In this document: one piece after another, positions 25,230-33,795 of the stretch
How positions within the stretch are numbered: position 1 is the stretch's first letter
Layout of the letters: each line of letters begins with the position of its first letter
Assembly (NCBI RefSeq): GCF_009900765.1
Contig: NZ_JAAABL010000007.1
Coordinates: 62,001-126,000, forward strand
Source: Rhodovarius lipocyclicus
GTDB lineage: Bacteria; Pseudomonadota; Alphaproteobacteria; Acetobacterales; Acetobacteraceae
Direction: 5' to 3'
DNA: 64,000 nucleotides
The notes under the pieces: model-generated
Databases searched by the model: none
What the model saw: only the letters and a program-made list of their open reading frames with translations
What the model was told of the DNA's origin: nothing
Position numbers and translations under genes: made by a program

Positions 25230-26194
25230 CACTCGGGCCTGATGTTGGCGCCGCGGACGACCTGGGCCCAGCGGTCCACCTCGGCCGAGATGAAGGTCGC
25301 CGCGTCCTCCGGCCGGCTGGCCACCACGCGGGCGCCCTGGCTGGTGATCTGGCGCTGGGTCTCGGGCCGGGCCAGGGCCGCGGCGGTGGCCGCGTGCAGC
25401 CGGGCCACGCGCCCGGCCGGCGTGCCGGCGGGGGCGAAGATGGCGTACCAGTTCTCCACCTCCATGCCGCTCACCCCGGCCTCGGCGAAGGTGGGGGTCT
25501 CGGGCAGCGCGGCCGAGCGCCCGGCGCTGGTCACGCCCAGCGGGCGCAGCCGCCCGGCCTGCACATGCGGCAGCAGCACCGGCACATCCAGGAAGGCCAT
25601 GTCCACCTCCTTGGCCAGCAGCGCCGTGATGGCGGGGGCGGCGCCGCGATAGGGCACATGGCCCATCTCGACCCCCGCGCGCATGGTGAACAGCGCCCCC
25701 GCAAGATGCGGCGTGCCGCCAGGGCCGGAGGAGCCGTAGTTCAGCCGCCCGGGCCGGGCTTTCGCCAGCGCCACCAGCTCCGCCACGCTGCGCGCCGGCA
25801 CATCCGGGTGCACCGCCAGCAGCGACGGCACGGCCGAGACGATGGAGATCGCCGCGATATCCCGCCGGGTGTCATAGGGGTTGTTGGGCATCAGCGTGAC
25901 GTTGACGGCCAGCGCCCCCGTGCTGGCGAAGCCCAGCGTGTAGCCATCGGGCGTGGCCTTCGCCACGGCATCCACACCCACCACGCCCCCGGCGCCGGAC
26001 CGGTTGTCGATCACCACGGAGCCGCGCAGTTCCTCGCCCAGCGGCTGGGCCAGGATGCGCGCGCCGAGATCGACCGGCCCGCCCGGCGGAAAGGGCACGA
26101 CCAGGCGCACCGGCCGGTCGGGGAAGGACTGCGCGAAGGCTGGCGTAGCCAAAGGGGCCGCGAGCAGGGCGCGGCGCGAAGCCATCAGTCGCAT
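25229..26194 (-). CDS. Bug family tripartite tricarboxylate transporter substrate-binding protein
   Basis: A 321-residue periplasmic binder with signal peptide ASRRALLAAPLATPAFAQ. The first strand is RPVRLVVPFPPGGPVD near residue 27, and later signatures are ATPDGYTLG, MGHVPYRGAAPA and RPLGVTSAGRSAALPETPTFAE. Bug proteins bind carboxylated or aromatic acids for TctAB-type permeases, none of which is nearby. ATG at 26194 and the in-frame ATG at 26185, which overlaps the SDR stop (TGATG), are both possible starts. It is coupled at its end to the hydrolase gene. Confidence 0.93.
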   Translation of the reverse strand: MRLMASRRALLAAPLATPAFAQSFPDRPVRLVVPFPPGGPVDLGARILAQPLGEELRGSVVIDNRSGAGGVVGVDAVAKATPDGYTLGFASTGALAVNVTLMPNNPYDTRRDIAAISIVSAVPSLLAVHPDVPARSVAELVALAKARPGRLNYGSSGPGGTPHLAGALFTMRAGVEMGHVPYRGAAPAITALLAKEVDMAFLDVPVLLPHVQAGRLRPLGVTSAGRSAALPETPTFAEAGVSGMEVENWYAIFAPAGTPAGRVARLHAATAAALARPETQRQITSQGARVVASRPEDAATFISAEVDRWAQVVRGANIRPE

Positions 26195-26985
26195 CTGGCT
26201 GACATCCCCCCATCCACCACGATTTCGGTGCCGGTCACGAAACGCGCCTCGTCGGAGGCGAGGAACAGCGCGGCGTGGGCCGTGTCCCGCCCATCGCCCG
26301 CGAAGCCCATGGGAATGCGCGACAGGCGCTGCTTCAGCAGCGCCTCCACATCGCCGCCGGAGCGCTGGCCCGCCAGCCGCACCTCCACCATCGGCGTGTG
26401 CATCTGCCCGGGCACCACCGTGTTCACCCGCACGTTGCGGCTGGCGTATTCCACGGCGACCACGCGCGAGAGCTGGATCACCCCCGCCTTGGACGCCGCA
26501 TAGGCGACCTGGGCCGAACCGGTCCAGCGGGTGCCGCTGGTCGAGGCCGTGTTGACGATCGCCCCGCCCCCCTGCGCCACCATGATGGGCAGCACATGCT
26601 TGCAGGCCAGGAAGACGCTTTTCAGGTTGTAGTCGATCTGGCTGTCCCAGACCTCCTCGCTCATCTCCACCGGCCCGCCCTTGGCGCTGCCGCCGACATT
26701 GTTCACCAGGATGTCGATGCGGCCGTGCAGCTTGTGGGCCTCGGCCACCATCGCCGCGATGGAGGCGGGCTGCATCACGTCGCACTGGCCCATGGTGAAG
26801 CTGCCGCCGAATTCCGCGATGCGGGCGGCGGTTTCCGCCATCGCGGCCGGGTCGCGGTCCACGCCATGGACGATCGCACCCTCCCGCGCGAACAGCACCG
26901 CGGCCGCGCGGCCATTGCCCCAGCCGGGGCCGACCGAGCCGGCGCCGGTGATGATGGCGACCTTGCCTTGCAGACGCCCGGCCAT
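26185..26985 (-). CDS. SDR family oxidoreductase
   Basis: A 266-residue classical short-chain dehydrogenase. The first glycine motif is TGAGSVGPGWGNG, with an insertion relative to TGxxxGIG; NNVGG lies near residue 92, the serine in NTASTSG and YAASK near 160 complete the active site, and the end TGTEIVVDGG is typical. It oxidises or reduces an unidentified pathway intermediate. Its ATG overlaps the stop of the CMD gene, and its stop overlaps the Bug start, so the five-gene unit is translationally linked. Confidence 0.92.
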   Translation of the reverse strand: MAGRLQGKVAIITGAGSVGPGWGNGRAAAVLFAREGAIVHGVDRDPAAMAETAARIAEFGGSFTMGQCDVMQPASIAAMVAEAHKLHGRIDILVNNVGGSAKGGPVEMSEEVWDSQIDYNLKSVFLACKHVLPIMVAQGGGAIVNTASTSGTRWTGSAQVAYAASKAGVIQLSRVVAVEYASRNVRVNTVVPGQMHTPMVEVRLAGQRSGGDVEALLKQRLSRIPMGFAGDGRDTAHAALFLASDEARFVTGTEIVVDGGMSARCD

Positions 26986-27560
26986 CAGTTGGGCACCTCA
27001 TCGCCGGGTTCCGCGCCAAGCTCGGTCTGGAAATGCTCCGGCAGGCCCAGCTCGAAGGTGTTCAGCGTCATGGAGACCAAGGAATAATAGCCGAGCATCC
27101 CGATCAGCTCGACCAGCCCCTTCTCCCCCAGCGCCGCCACGGCGCGGTCATACAGCGGGCGCGGCACGCGGCGGGTGGCCAGCAGGGTGGTGGCGACATC
27201 GTAGATCGCCTGTTCCTTCGCATCGCGCAGGGTGGGCACGCGGCGGGCGGCGATGTCCGCCACCACCTGGGGGTCCATCCCCGCCTCCAGCCCGATACGC
27301 TTGTGCGCGAACCACTCGTAATGCGCGCTCCAGTGCCGGGCCATGACCAGGATGGCCAGCTCGCTGTAACGCGGCTCCAGCGAGGTCTGGTAGCGCAGCA
27401 GCTCCCCCAGCTTCTGGGCGCGGCTGGCCAGTTCCGGGTTCTTCAGCCAAGCGATCATCGGCGCGGGCACGCGGCCACGGATGCCGCTGATGGCTTCCTG
27501 GCAGGCGCGCTGCTCCTCGGGCGTGCGCTGCCCCTCGGGGGTCAGTTCGATACGGGCCAT
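26985..27560 (-). CDS. Carboxymuconolactone decarboxylase (CMD/AhpD) family protein
   Basis: A 191-residue all-helical CMD-family protein. The core ELAILVMARHWSAHYEWFAHKRIG near residues 80-103 carries the conserved glutamate and histidine region; no CxxC of the AhpD peroxidase type is present, which favours a decarboxylase-like or other role over a peroxidase one. ATG at 27560 is preceded by GGAGGAAACGAAC; 39 extra upstream residues are unlikely. It is the first enzyme gene after the IclR gene on the same strand, 29 bases away. Confidence 0.88.
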   Translation of the reverse strand: MARIELTPEGQRTPEEQRACQEAISGIRGRVPAPMIAWLKNPELASRAQKLGELLRYQTSLEPRYSELAILVMARHWSAHYEWFAHKRIGLEAGMDPQVVADIAARRVPTLRDAKEQAIYDVATTLLATRRVPRPLYDRAVAALGEKGLVELIGMLGYYSLVSMTLNTFELGLPEHFQTELGAEPGDEVPN

Positions 27561-27589
27561 TGCTTGTTCGTTTCCTCCGGTTGGCGCGG

Positions 27590-28354
27590 TCAGCGCCGCA
27601 ATCGTTCCAAGGGGGTGGGGTCGCCGCCCAGGTCGCGGGTCATGGCGACCGCCTCCCGCATCACCAGCGGCACACAAAGGGCTTCGATCCCGGCATCGAA
27701 ACGATACAGCGGCACCGAGATGCCGATGGAACCCGCCACCTCGCCCGCCGCGTTCAGCACCGGGCAGGCGATGGCCGCGATCTGCGGCAGGCGCTCTCCG
27801 CGCGTGACGACGGGCAGGGGCTCATGGGTATCGAGCGCGACCAGCGAGCGGCCATGGGCCCCGCGCCCCAGCGGCTGCGCCTCGCCCACATGCGCCACCT
27901 CCCGCACGATCTGCGGGGAATCCAGGCGGAAGACGCAGCGGCGCTGCTCGCCCTCGCGCACGAAAAAGGCCGCGCTCTCCCGGCTTTCGGCGCGCAGGCG
28001 CTCCAGCGCCGGCATCACATGGTGTTCCAGCCGCAGGGAGCGGCGGAACAGATCCCCCAGCAGCAGCAGGGTGGGGCCCAGCAGATAGCCGCCGGCGGGC
28101 AGGCGTTTGACGAAGCCATGCCCCTCCAGCGTGCCCAGCAGGCGCAGCGCGGTGGTCATGTTCAGCCCGGCGCGGCGGGAAATCTCGGTCAGCGGCAGGG
28201 GGCCGTCATCCTCGCGGAAGGCGCGCAGGATCACCAGCGCGCGGTCCACGGCGCGCACGCTGTCCCCCACGCCCGAGACCTGGGCGGGGGGCGGAACCTC
28301 CCGCAGCAGGGGCTCCGTGGGCGTCTCGGCGGGTCTGGGCATGCGCTTGGCCAT
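27590..28354 (-). CDS. IclR family transcriptional regulator
   Basis: A 254-residue regulator with an N-terminal winged helix (RALVILRAFREDDGPLPLTEISRRAGLNMTTALRLLGTLE, residues about 38-77) and a C-terminal effector domain with SIGISVPLYRF. It begins 94 bases from a divergent Bug remnant and leads, on the same strand, into CMD, SDR, Bug and LigI-like genes. It is probably the local regulator of that aromatic-acid type operon. ATG at 28354 or at 28342 are both possible. Confidence 0.92.
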   Translation of the reverse strand: MAKRMPRPAETPTEPLLREVPPPAQVSGVGDSVRAVDRALVILRAFREDDGPLPLTEISRRAGLNMTTALRLLGTLEGHGFVKRLPAGGYLLGPTLLLLGDLFRRSLRLEHHVMPALERLRAESRESAAFFVREGEQRRCVFRLDSPQIVREVAHVGEAQPLGRGAHGRSLVALDTHEPLPVVTRGERLPQIAAIACPVLNAAGEVAGSIGISVPLYRFDAGIEALCVPLVMREAVAMTRDLGGDPTPLERLRR

Positions 28355-28447
28355 GGCGGAAGGCTAGCAGGCGATTCCACCAGACGGAAGTGACTTGCAC
28401 GGAATGGAAGCCCACGCCAGGATGCCCCAAAACTCCGAGGAAACGAC

Positions 28448-28927
28448 ATGCGGCTGAAACGGCGCGCGGCGCTGGGCCTGTGGGCGGCACCCGCCTTGGC
28501 CCAGGCCCAGACACCACCCTGGCCCAGCCGCGCGGTGCGCATCATCGTCCCCTTCCCGCCCGGCGGCAGCAACGATGCCGTGGCGCGCCCGCTGTGCGAC
28601 GAGATGCAGCGCGGCCTGGGCCAGCCCTTCGTGATCGAGAACAAGGGCGCCCCCCACGCCCCCACCCCGCGTGAGAGCGGCCTGCCGGATTATGAGGCCG
28701 CGATCTGGTGGGGGTTGCTGGGCAGGCGGGACATCCCGGCGGCGGCCCGTGCCCGCATCAACGCGGCCGCCAACGCGGCGCTGGGCGACAGCCGGCTGGC
28801 GGCCAGCCTGGCGCAGGAAGGCGCCCGGCCCAGCCCCGGCAGCCTGGAGGAATGCGAGCGCTTCATCGCCACCGACCTCTCCCGCTGGCGAGAGGTGGCG
28901 CAGGCCGCGAACATCCGCATGGAATAG
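28448..28927 (+). pseudogene. Bug family binding protein with large in-frame internal deletion
   Basis: The 159-residue product has a normal Bug start (signal peptide, RAVRIIVPFPPGGSNDAVARPL, FVIENKGAP) and a normal Bug end (WGLLGRRDIPAAARARINAAANAAL, ECERFIATDLSRWREVAQAANIRME), but the middle of about 160-170 residues is absent. The join is near nt 28650-28680. Both ligand-binding lobes are lost, so it should not bind anything. The frame is kept and there is no stop, so a short exported protein could still be made. It diverges from the IclR gene. Confidence 0.85.
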
Positions 28928-29035
28928 CCGGGGCTATGCCGGCACCCGCGCCATCCGGCGCGGCGGCCACCCGGGCGGCCGCATGCCGCGCGTGCCCCCC
29001 TCGACAATCCGGACAAGGTCAGGACATAGCGGATC

Positions 29036-30241
29036 ATGACCCCCGCCCAGACCGCCGACGCCCCGCCCCGGACGCACATGACCGTCCTGCTCATCCTGGC
29101 GCTGACGCATCTGCTGAACGACCTGATGCAGTCCCTGATCCCGGCCGTCTATCCGATCATCAAGGACGCCTACGGGCTGGATTTCGTGCAGATCGGCATG
29201 ATCACCCTCACCTTCCAGGTGGCGGGCTCGCTGTTCCAGCCGGCGGTGGGCTACTACACCGACCGCCACCCGATGCCCTATTCCACCGTCATCGGCATGC
29301 TGTTCACGCTGAGCGGGCTTGTGGGGCTGGCCTTCGCCTCCAGCTACGGCCTCATCATCGCCTCGGCGGGCTGCATCGGCATCGGTTCCTCGATCTTCCA
29401 CCCGGAGGCGACGCGCATGGCGCGCTATGCCTCGGGCGGGCGGCACGGCTTCGCGCAGGGCGTGTTCCAGGTGGGGGGCCAGGCGGGCGGGGCGCTGGGG
29501 CCGCTGTTCGCGGCCATCGTCATCGTGCCGCGCGGGCAGGACAGCCTGGTCTGGTTCGCCTCGGCCGCGCTGCTGGCCATGCTGCTGATGGTCTGGACGG
29601 CGGGCCAGCACAGCGCGATCCGCCAGCATGTGCTGCGCGCCAAGGCCACGCCCAAGGCGGGCGGCGCGGAGCGCCCAGCCTATTCGCGGGGCACGGTGGC
29701 GGTGGGGATCATCGTCCTCATGCTGCTGATGTTCTCCAAGAACGCCTATAGTGAGAGCTTCCGCTCCTTCTACACCTTCTACCTGATCGACCGCTTCGGG
29801 GTCTCGATCCAGATCTCGCAGCTGATGCTGTTCGTCTTCCTGCTGGCCTCGGCCGCCGGCGCGCTGCTGGGCGGCATCATCGGCGACCGCATCGGCCGCT
29901 ACCGCGTCATCTGGTTCTCGGTGCTGGGCCCGCTGCCGCTGACGCTGCTGCTGCCCTATGCCGACTTCTTCTGGACCGGCGTGCTGACCACCCTGATCAA
30001 CCTGATCATGGCCAGCGCCTTCGCCGCCATCATGCTGTACGCGATGGAGCTGATGCCCGGCCGGATCGGCCTGGTTGGCGGGCTGTTCTACGGGCTGAAC
30101 TTCGGGCTGGGCGGTATCGCGGCCGCCATGCTGGGCGGGCTGGCGGACAGCATCGGCATCGAGAGCGTGTACAGCCTGTGCTCCTTCCTGCCACTGGCCG
30201 GACTGCTGGCCTGGTTCCTGCCGCGGATCGAGCGGGGGTGA
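29036..30241 (+). CDS. MFS transporter, fosmidomycin-resistance (Fsr) type
   Basis: A 401-residue major facilitator with about twelve hydrophobic helices. The N-terminus LALTHLLNDLMQSLIPAVYPIIK, TFQVAGSLFQPAVGYYTDRHPMPY and IGSSIFHPEATRMA are characteristic of the Fsr group, which exports small compounds in exchange for protons. ATG at 29036 gives a 14-residue cytoplasmic lead. It stands alone and ends at a dispersed intergenic repeat that probably terminates transcription from both sides. Confidence 0.92.
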   Translation: MTPAQTADAPPRTHMTVLLILALTHLLNDLMQSLIPAVYPIIKDAYGLDFVQIGMITLTFQVAGSLFQPAVGYYTDRHPMPYSTVIGMLFTLSGLVGLAFASSYGLIIASAGCIGIGSSIFHPEATRMARYASGGRHGFAQGVFQVGGQAGGALGPLFAAIVIVPRGQDSLVWFASAALLAMLLMVWTAGQHSAIRQHVLRAKATPKAGGAERPAYSRGTVAVGIIVLMLLMFSKNAYSESFRSFYTFYLIDRFGVSIQISQLMLFVFLLASAAGALLGGIIGDRIGRYRVIWFSVLGPLPLTLLLPYADFFWTGVLTTLINLIMASAFAAIMLYAMELMPGRIGLVGGLFYGLNFGLGGIAAAMLGGLADSIGIESVYSLCSFLPLAGLLAWFLPRIERG

Positions 30242-30249
30242 CGCGCGCC

Positions 30250-30504
30250 CCGGGGGCTTCGCCCCCGAACCCCCGGTCAGGGGCGCTGCCCCCGACACCC
30301 CCGCCAGGACCGTGCTCGGTCCTGGACCTAGATCAGTTGGCGCTACACCTTGGTAAGGTTTTACCTATTGATTTTTATAATGAAAATGCTGGCCCGCCTG
30401 CCAGGATGAAGCGCCAAACTCCTGGGTTCCAAGGGCCTTTCGGCCTTTGGCGGGGTTGTCAGGGGCAGCGCCCCTGACTGGGGGTTCGGGGGCAAAGCCC
30501 CTGA
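30250..30504. repeat. Dispersed intergenic element, copy A
   Basis: A 255-base stretch between convergent genes. It contains several hairpins (GGGGGC-TTC-GCCCCC at 30252; CCAGGACCG-TGCT-CGGTCCTGG at 30304-30325) and an inner inverted repeat (AGTTGGCGCT at 30335-30344, AGCGCCAAACT at 30410-30420) around an AT-rich core. It is an inverted near-copy of the element at 48918-49152; about 95 bases of the right part match with only about three differences. It could stop transcription from both sides. Confidence 0.85.
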
Positions 30505-30508
30505 CGCC

Positions 30509-31969
30509 CTACGCCGCCTCCGCCGGGGGCACCGTGCCGCGCCGGGGGTCGATGGGCAGCTGCGCCGCCAGCCCCGTGACCTGTTCCAGCAGGGCCGCGG
30601 CTTGCAGGGCGATGTCATCGCGCCGGGGCGGGGCCACCACTTGAAGCCCCACCGGCCGCCCGTACTGGTCGAAGCCGCAGGGCACGGCCACGGCGGGGCA
30701 GCCGGCCAGCGTGATGGCGGCGTTGATCATGGACCCGGCCATGTAGTTTTCCAGCTTCACGCCCGCGATCGTCTCCGGGTTGCGCAGCATCACGTCGAAG
30801 GCCGGGGTGGCGGCACCGGGTGTGACGAACACGTCGTAGCGCGCGAACATCGCGGCCATGCGGCGGTAGAAGGCCGCGCGCTCCCGGTCGGCCCAGGCCA
30901 GCTGGCTGGGGGTCGCCTTCAGGCCGCGCTCGGTGTTCCAGATGATGTCGGGCTTGATCAGGTCGCGGTGGGTGGCCAGCTGCGCCTCCCGGTCCACGAC
31001 GAAGGCCTGGCTGCGCAGGATGAGGAAGGCCTCCCCCAACTCCGCCAGGTCGGGGGCGAATTCCTCCACGACGCAGCCCGCGGCCTCATAGGCGCGGACG
31101 GCGCGGGTGGAGATCTCCCGCGTTTCGCGGTCCACCGGCAGCTGGCCGTTGAAGTCGGCGGTGAAGGCGATGCGCTTCGGGCGCTCGGCCCCGGCCACCG
31201 CCACGGCCTGGGTATAGGAGCGCGCGGGCGCGTCATAGGTCAGCGGGTCCAGCACGCACCAGCCGGCCATGCTGTCCAGGAACAGCGCCAGGTCCGGCAC
31301 GTTGCGCGCCATCGGCCCCTGGACGGACAGGGTGGAGAACAGGTTGTTCACCGTCCCGCGCGTGACCCGCCCGGGCGAGGGCCGCAGCCCCACCACCCCG
31401 CAATAGGTGCCCGGCCGGCGCAGGCTGCCGCCATGGTCGGTGCCCTGGGCCAGCCAGACCTCTCCGGTGGCCAGCGACACGGCGCCGCCGCCGGTGCTGC
31501 CGCCACAGGTGAGGGATGTGTTCCAGGGGTTGCGGGTGCGGCCGAACACCTCGTTGAAGGTGGACCCGCCGGCGCCGAATTCCGGCGTGTTGGACTTGCC
31601 GACGACGATGCCGCCATGCGCCTCGATGCGCTTCACGACCGGGTGGGACGCCTGGGGCACATGGTCGCGGAAGATGGGCGAGCCATAGGTGGTGCGCACC
31701 CCCGCCACATCCGTCAGGTCCTTGATCGAGACCGGCAGCCCGCCGAGCCAACCCGCCTGGCCCTCCAGCTCCCGCCCCTCGCCGGCCATCAGCCGCCGGG
31801 CATGCGCGCGGGCCCGGTCGAAGCACAGGGTGGGCAGGGCGTTCACGGCGGGCTCGACCTGGGCGATGCGCGCCTCGGCGGCGTCGATGAGGTCGAGGGG
31901 CGAGACTTCCCCCCGCCGGAGCAGGGCCGTGGCCTCGGTGGCGGTCAGGCGGATCAGGTCGTCATGCAT
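30509..31969 (-). CDS. Amidase (amidase signature family)
   Basis: A 486-residue Ser-Ser-Lys amidase. The catalytic lysine is in SIKDLTDVAG near residue 82, the cis-serine region CGGSTGGGAVSLATG near 155, and the nucleophile serine in GTDHGGSLRRP near 180. It hydrolyses amides to acid and ammonia; GatA-like function is unlikely because GatB/GatC are absent and the gene is solitary. There is no signal peptide. Substrate unknown. Confidence 0.92.
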   Translation of the reverse strand: MHDDLIRLTATEATALLRRGEVSPLDLIDAAEARIAQVEPAVNALPTLCFDRARAHARRLMAGEGRELEGQAGWLGGLPVSIKDLTDVAGVRTTYGSPIFRDHVPQASHPVVKRIEAHGGIVVGKSNTPEFGAGGSTFNEVFGRTRNPWNTSLTCGGSTGGGAVSLATGEVWLAQGTDHGGSLRRPGTYCGVVGLRPSPGRVTRGTVNNLFSTLSVQGPMARNVPDLALFLDSMAGWCVLDPLTYDAPARSYTQAVAVAGAERPKRIAFTADFNGQLPVDRETREISTRAVRAYEAAGCVVEEFAPDLAELGEAFLILRSQAFVVDREAQLATHRDLIKPDIIWNTERGLKATPSQLAWADRERAAFYRRMAAMFARYDVFVTPGAATPAFDVMLRNPETIAGVKLENYMAGSMINAAITLAGCPAVAVPCGFDQYGRPVGLQVVAPPRRDDIALQAAALLEQVTGLAAQLPIDPRRGTVPPAEAA

Positions 31970-32011
31970 GGGCCGATCCTGCGGCCGCCCCGGCCGGGCG
32001 GCAAGATGGCC

Positions 32012-33190
32012 TCAGGCGGCCTCCCCCGCGCACCAGCCGCTGGCCCAGGCCCATTGGAAATTGTAGCCGCCCAGCCAGCCGGTGACGTCCACCGCCTCAC
32101 CCACCACGAACAGGCCGGGCACGTCGTTGGCCTGCATGTCGCGGGAGGAAAGCTGCGCCGTATCCACGCCGCCCAGCATCACCTCGGCCTTGGCGTAGCC
32201 CTCGGTGCCGGAGGGGGTGAGCGACATGGCCCGCAGCCGCTCCGCCAGCGCGCGCAGGCCGCGGTCGGGCTGGTTGGCCATTTCCATCCCCGGCAGGAAG
32301 GCCTCGGCCAGGGATTGCGCAAGGCGCTGCGGCAGGAATTCGGCCAGCACGGTGCGGGGCTCGGCCCGGGGCCGGGCCTGCTTGCGGGCCAGCAGCAGCG
32401 CCGCCGGGTCCTGCCCCGGCAGCAGGTTCAGCGAAATCGCCTGCCCCGGCCGCCAGTAGGAGGAAATCTGCAGGATCGCCGGCCCCGACAGGCCCCGGTG
32501 GGTGAACAGCATGGCCTCGGGGAAGCGCGGCCCCTCCGCCGCGCGGGCCAGCACCGGCAGTGCGACGCCCGCCAGCGGGCGCATCATCTCCAGCGCCTCG
32601 GCATCGAAGGTCAGCGGCACCAGGCCGGGGCGGGTTTCCACCACCCGCAGCCCGAAGCGCCGGGCGAGATCGAGCGAGAAGCCGGTGGCGCCCATCTTCG
32701 GGATGGACAGCCCGCCCGTGGCCAGCACCAGGGATTCGGAGGCCACGGTCCCGCGCCCGGTCACGGTGTGGAAGGGGCCGGGCTTCGTCACCTCCGTCAC
32801 CCGCGCGCCGGTCTCGATCGCCACGCCCACGGCGGCGCATTCGGCCAGCAGCATGGCCAGGATGTCCTTGGCGGAGCGGTCGCAGAACAGCTGGCCGAGG
32901 GTTTTCTCGTGCCAGGGGATGCGGTGCTTCTCCACCATCTCCAGGAAGTCGCGCGGGCGGAAGCGGGACAGCGCGGAGCGGGCGAAGCGCGGATTGGCGG
33001 AGATGAAGCGGTCCGGCGCCGTGCCGGTGTTGGTGAAATTGCACCGCCCGCCGCCGGAGATCAGGATCTTGGAGCCCGCCTGCGGCGCGTGGTCCAGCAC
33101 CAGCACGCGGCGGCCCCGGCGCCCGGCGCTGATGGCGCACATCAGCCCGGCGGCGCCGGCACCCAGGATGACGGCATCATAATGCTGCAT
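32012..33190 (-). CDS. NAD(P)/FAD-dependent oxidoreductase, BaiN/HI0933 family
   Basis: A 392-residue flavoprotein. The N-terminal FAD site VILGAGAAGLMCAI is followed by the family-specific SGGGRCNFTN near residue 47; the end QWAWASGWCAGEAA, with GLFVVGEAVDVTGWLGGYNFQ, is also typical of the HI0933 group. The physiological role of these proteins is poorly defined. It lies 42 bases downstream of nothing obvious and upstream of the amidase on the same strand, so a shared transcript is possible. Confidence 0.92.
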   Translation of the reverse strand: MQHYDAVILGAGAAGLMCAISAGRRGRRVLVLDHAPQAGSKILISGGGRCNFTNTGTAPDRFISANPRFARSALSRFRPRDFLEMVEKHRIPWHEKTLGQLFCDRSAKDILAMLLAECAAVGVAIETGARVTEVTKPGPFHTVTGRGTVASESLVLATGGLSIPKMGATGFSLDLARRFGLRVVETRPGLVPLTFDAEALEMMRPLAGVALPVLARAAEGPRFPEAMLFTHRGLSGPAILQISSYWRPGQAISLNLLPGQDPAALLLARKQARPRAEPRTVLAEFLPQRLAQSLAEAFLPGMEMANQPDRGLRALAERLRAMSLTPSGTEGYAKAEVMLGGVDTAQLSSRDMQANDVPGLFVVGEAVDVTGWLGGYNFQWAWASGWCAGEAA

Positions 33191-33362
33191 GGCCGGGATG
33201 TAGCCAGCCGCGGGCCCCGCCGCAACCGCGCCACCGCATCATAACCCCAGCGTATGATGTGGATGCGCAGGCTCGATTGGAGAGTCTTTTCGTGGAGGTG
33301 CATCTGTCTCTCAACGCCGGGCGGCAAGGGCCGCCCCGCCACAGAGAACCGAGACCCAGACC

Positions 33363-33662
33363 ATGAACCGCATCGCTTTCGCCGCCGCCGCCATCAGCCT
33401 GATGGCTTCCGCCCCCGCCTTCGCCCATCAGGCGCCCCGCCTGGAGGGCGACTTCGCCAGCCAGCATGTCGTCTATGACGACGCCTATCGCGGCAACATC
33501 GTGGGCGGCGGTCCCGTGACCATCAGCCGTATCGACCAGGGCCGGCCGGTGCTGAGCTACTCCATCCAAGGCCCCGCGCAGCGGGGCATCGCGGGCCAGG
33601 TGCCCGTGGTGCAGAACGTCGGCGGCCGTGACCGCACGGTGTGGGTGCCCAGCCGCGGCTGA
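33363..33662 (+). CDS. Small exported protein of unknown function
   Basis: A 99-residue protein with a clear signal peptide (MNRIAFAAAAISLMASAPAFA, cleaved before HQAP). The remaining 78 residues are rich in Gly, Val and Arg (GNIVGGGPVTISRIDQGRP, GGRDRTVWVPSRG), contain no cysteine, and show no recognised domain. It should be a small soluble periplasmic protein. A strong terminator follows at 33713, so it is a single-gene unit. Confidence 0.8.
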   Translation: MNRIAFAAAAISLMASAPAFAHQAPRLEGDFASQHVVYDDAYRGNIVGGGPVTISRIDQGRPVLSYSIQGPAQRGIAGQVPVVQNVGGRDRTVWVPSRG

Positions 33663-33712
33663 ACCTTCGGCCGGGGCGGCTCTCCCTAACCCTCCCCAAG
33701 CCCCGGCCCTTG

Positions 33713-33743
33713 AGCCGCCCCTCGCAAGAGGGGCGGCTTTTTT
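33713..33743 (+). terminator. Rho-independent terminator
   Basis: AGCCGCCCCTC and GAGGGGCGGCT form a perfect 11-bp stem with loop GCAA followed by six T residues. It ends the small exported-protein gene and insulates the GntR gene downstream. Confidence 0.9.
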
Positions 33744-33771
33744 GTGCCTGAAGCCCCCTCTTGCGCCCTGA

Positions 33772-33781
33772 ATGTATACAT
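33772..33781. promoter_or_regulatory. Putative GntR (FCD) operator
   Basis: ATGTATACAT is a perfect 10-base palindrome of the form commonly bound by FCD-type GntR regulators. It lies only 14 bases before the GntR start at 33796, so autorepression is likely. Further short repeats CATGAACTCATG follow. Confidence 0.6.
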
Positions 33782-33795
33782 GAACTCATGTGCCC

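Noticed and set aside
30602-33244. A long plus-strand frame of 880 residues
   Set aside because: It is the shadow of the amidase and the BaiN-type flavoprotein on the other strand, with shadow-like composition.
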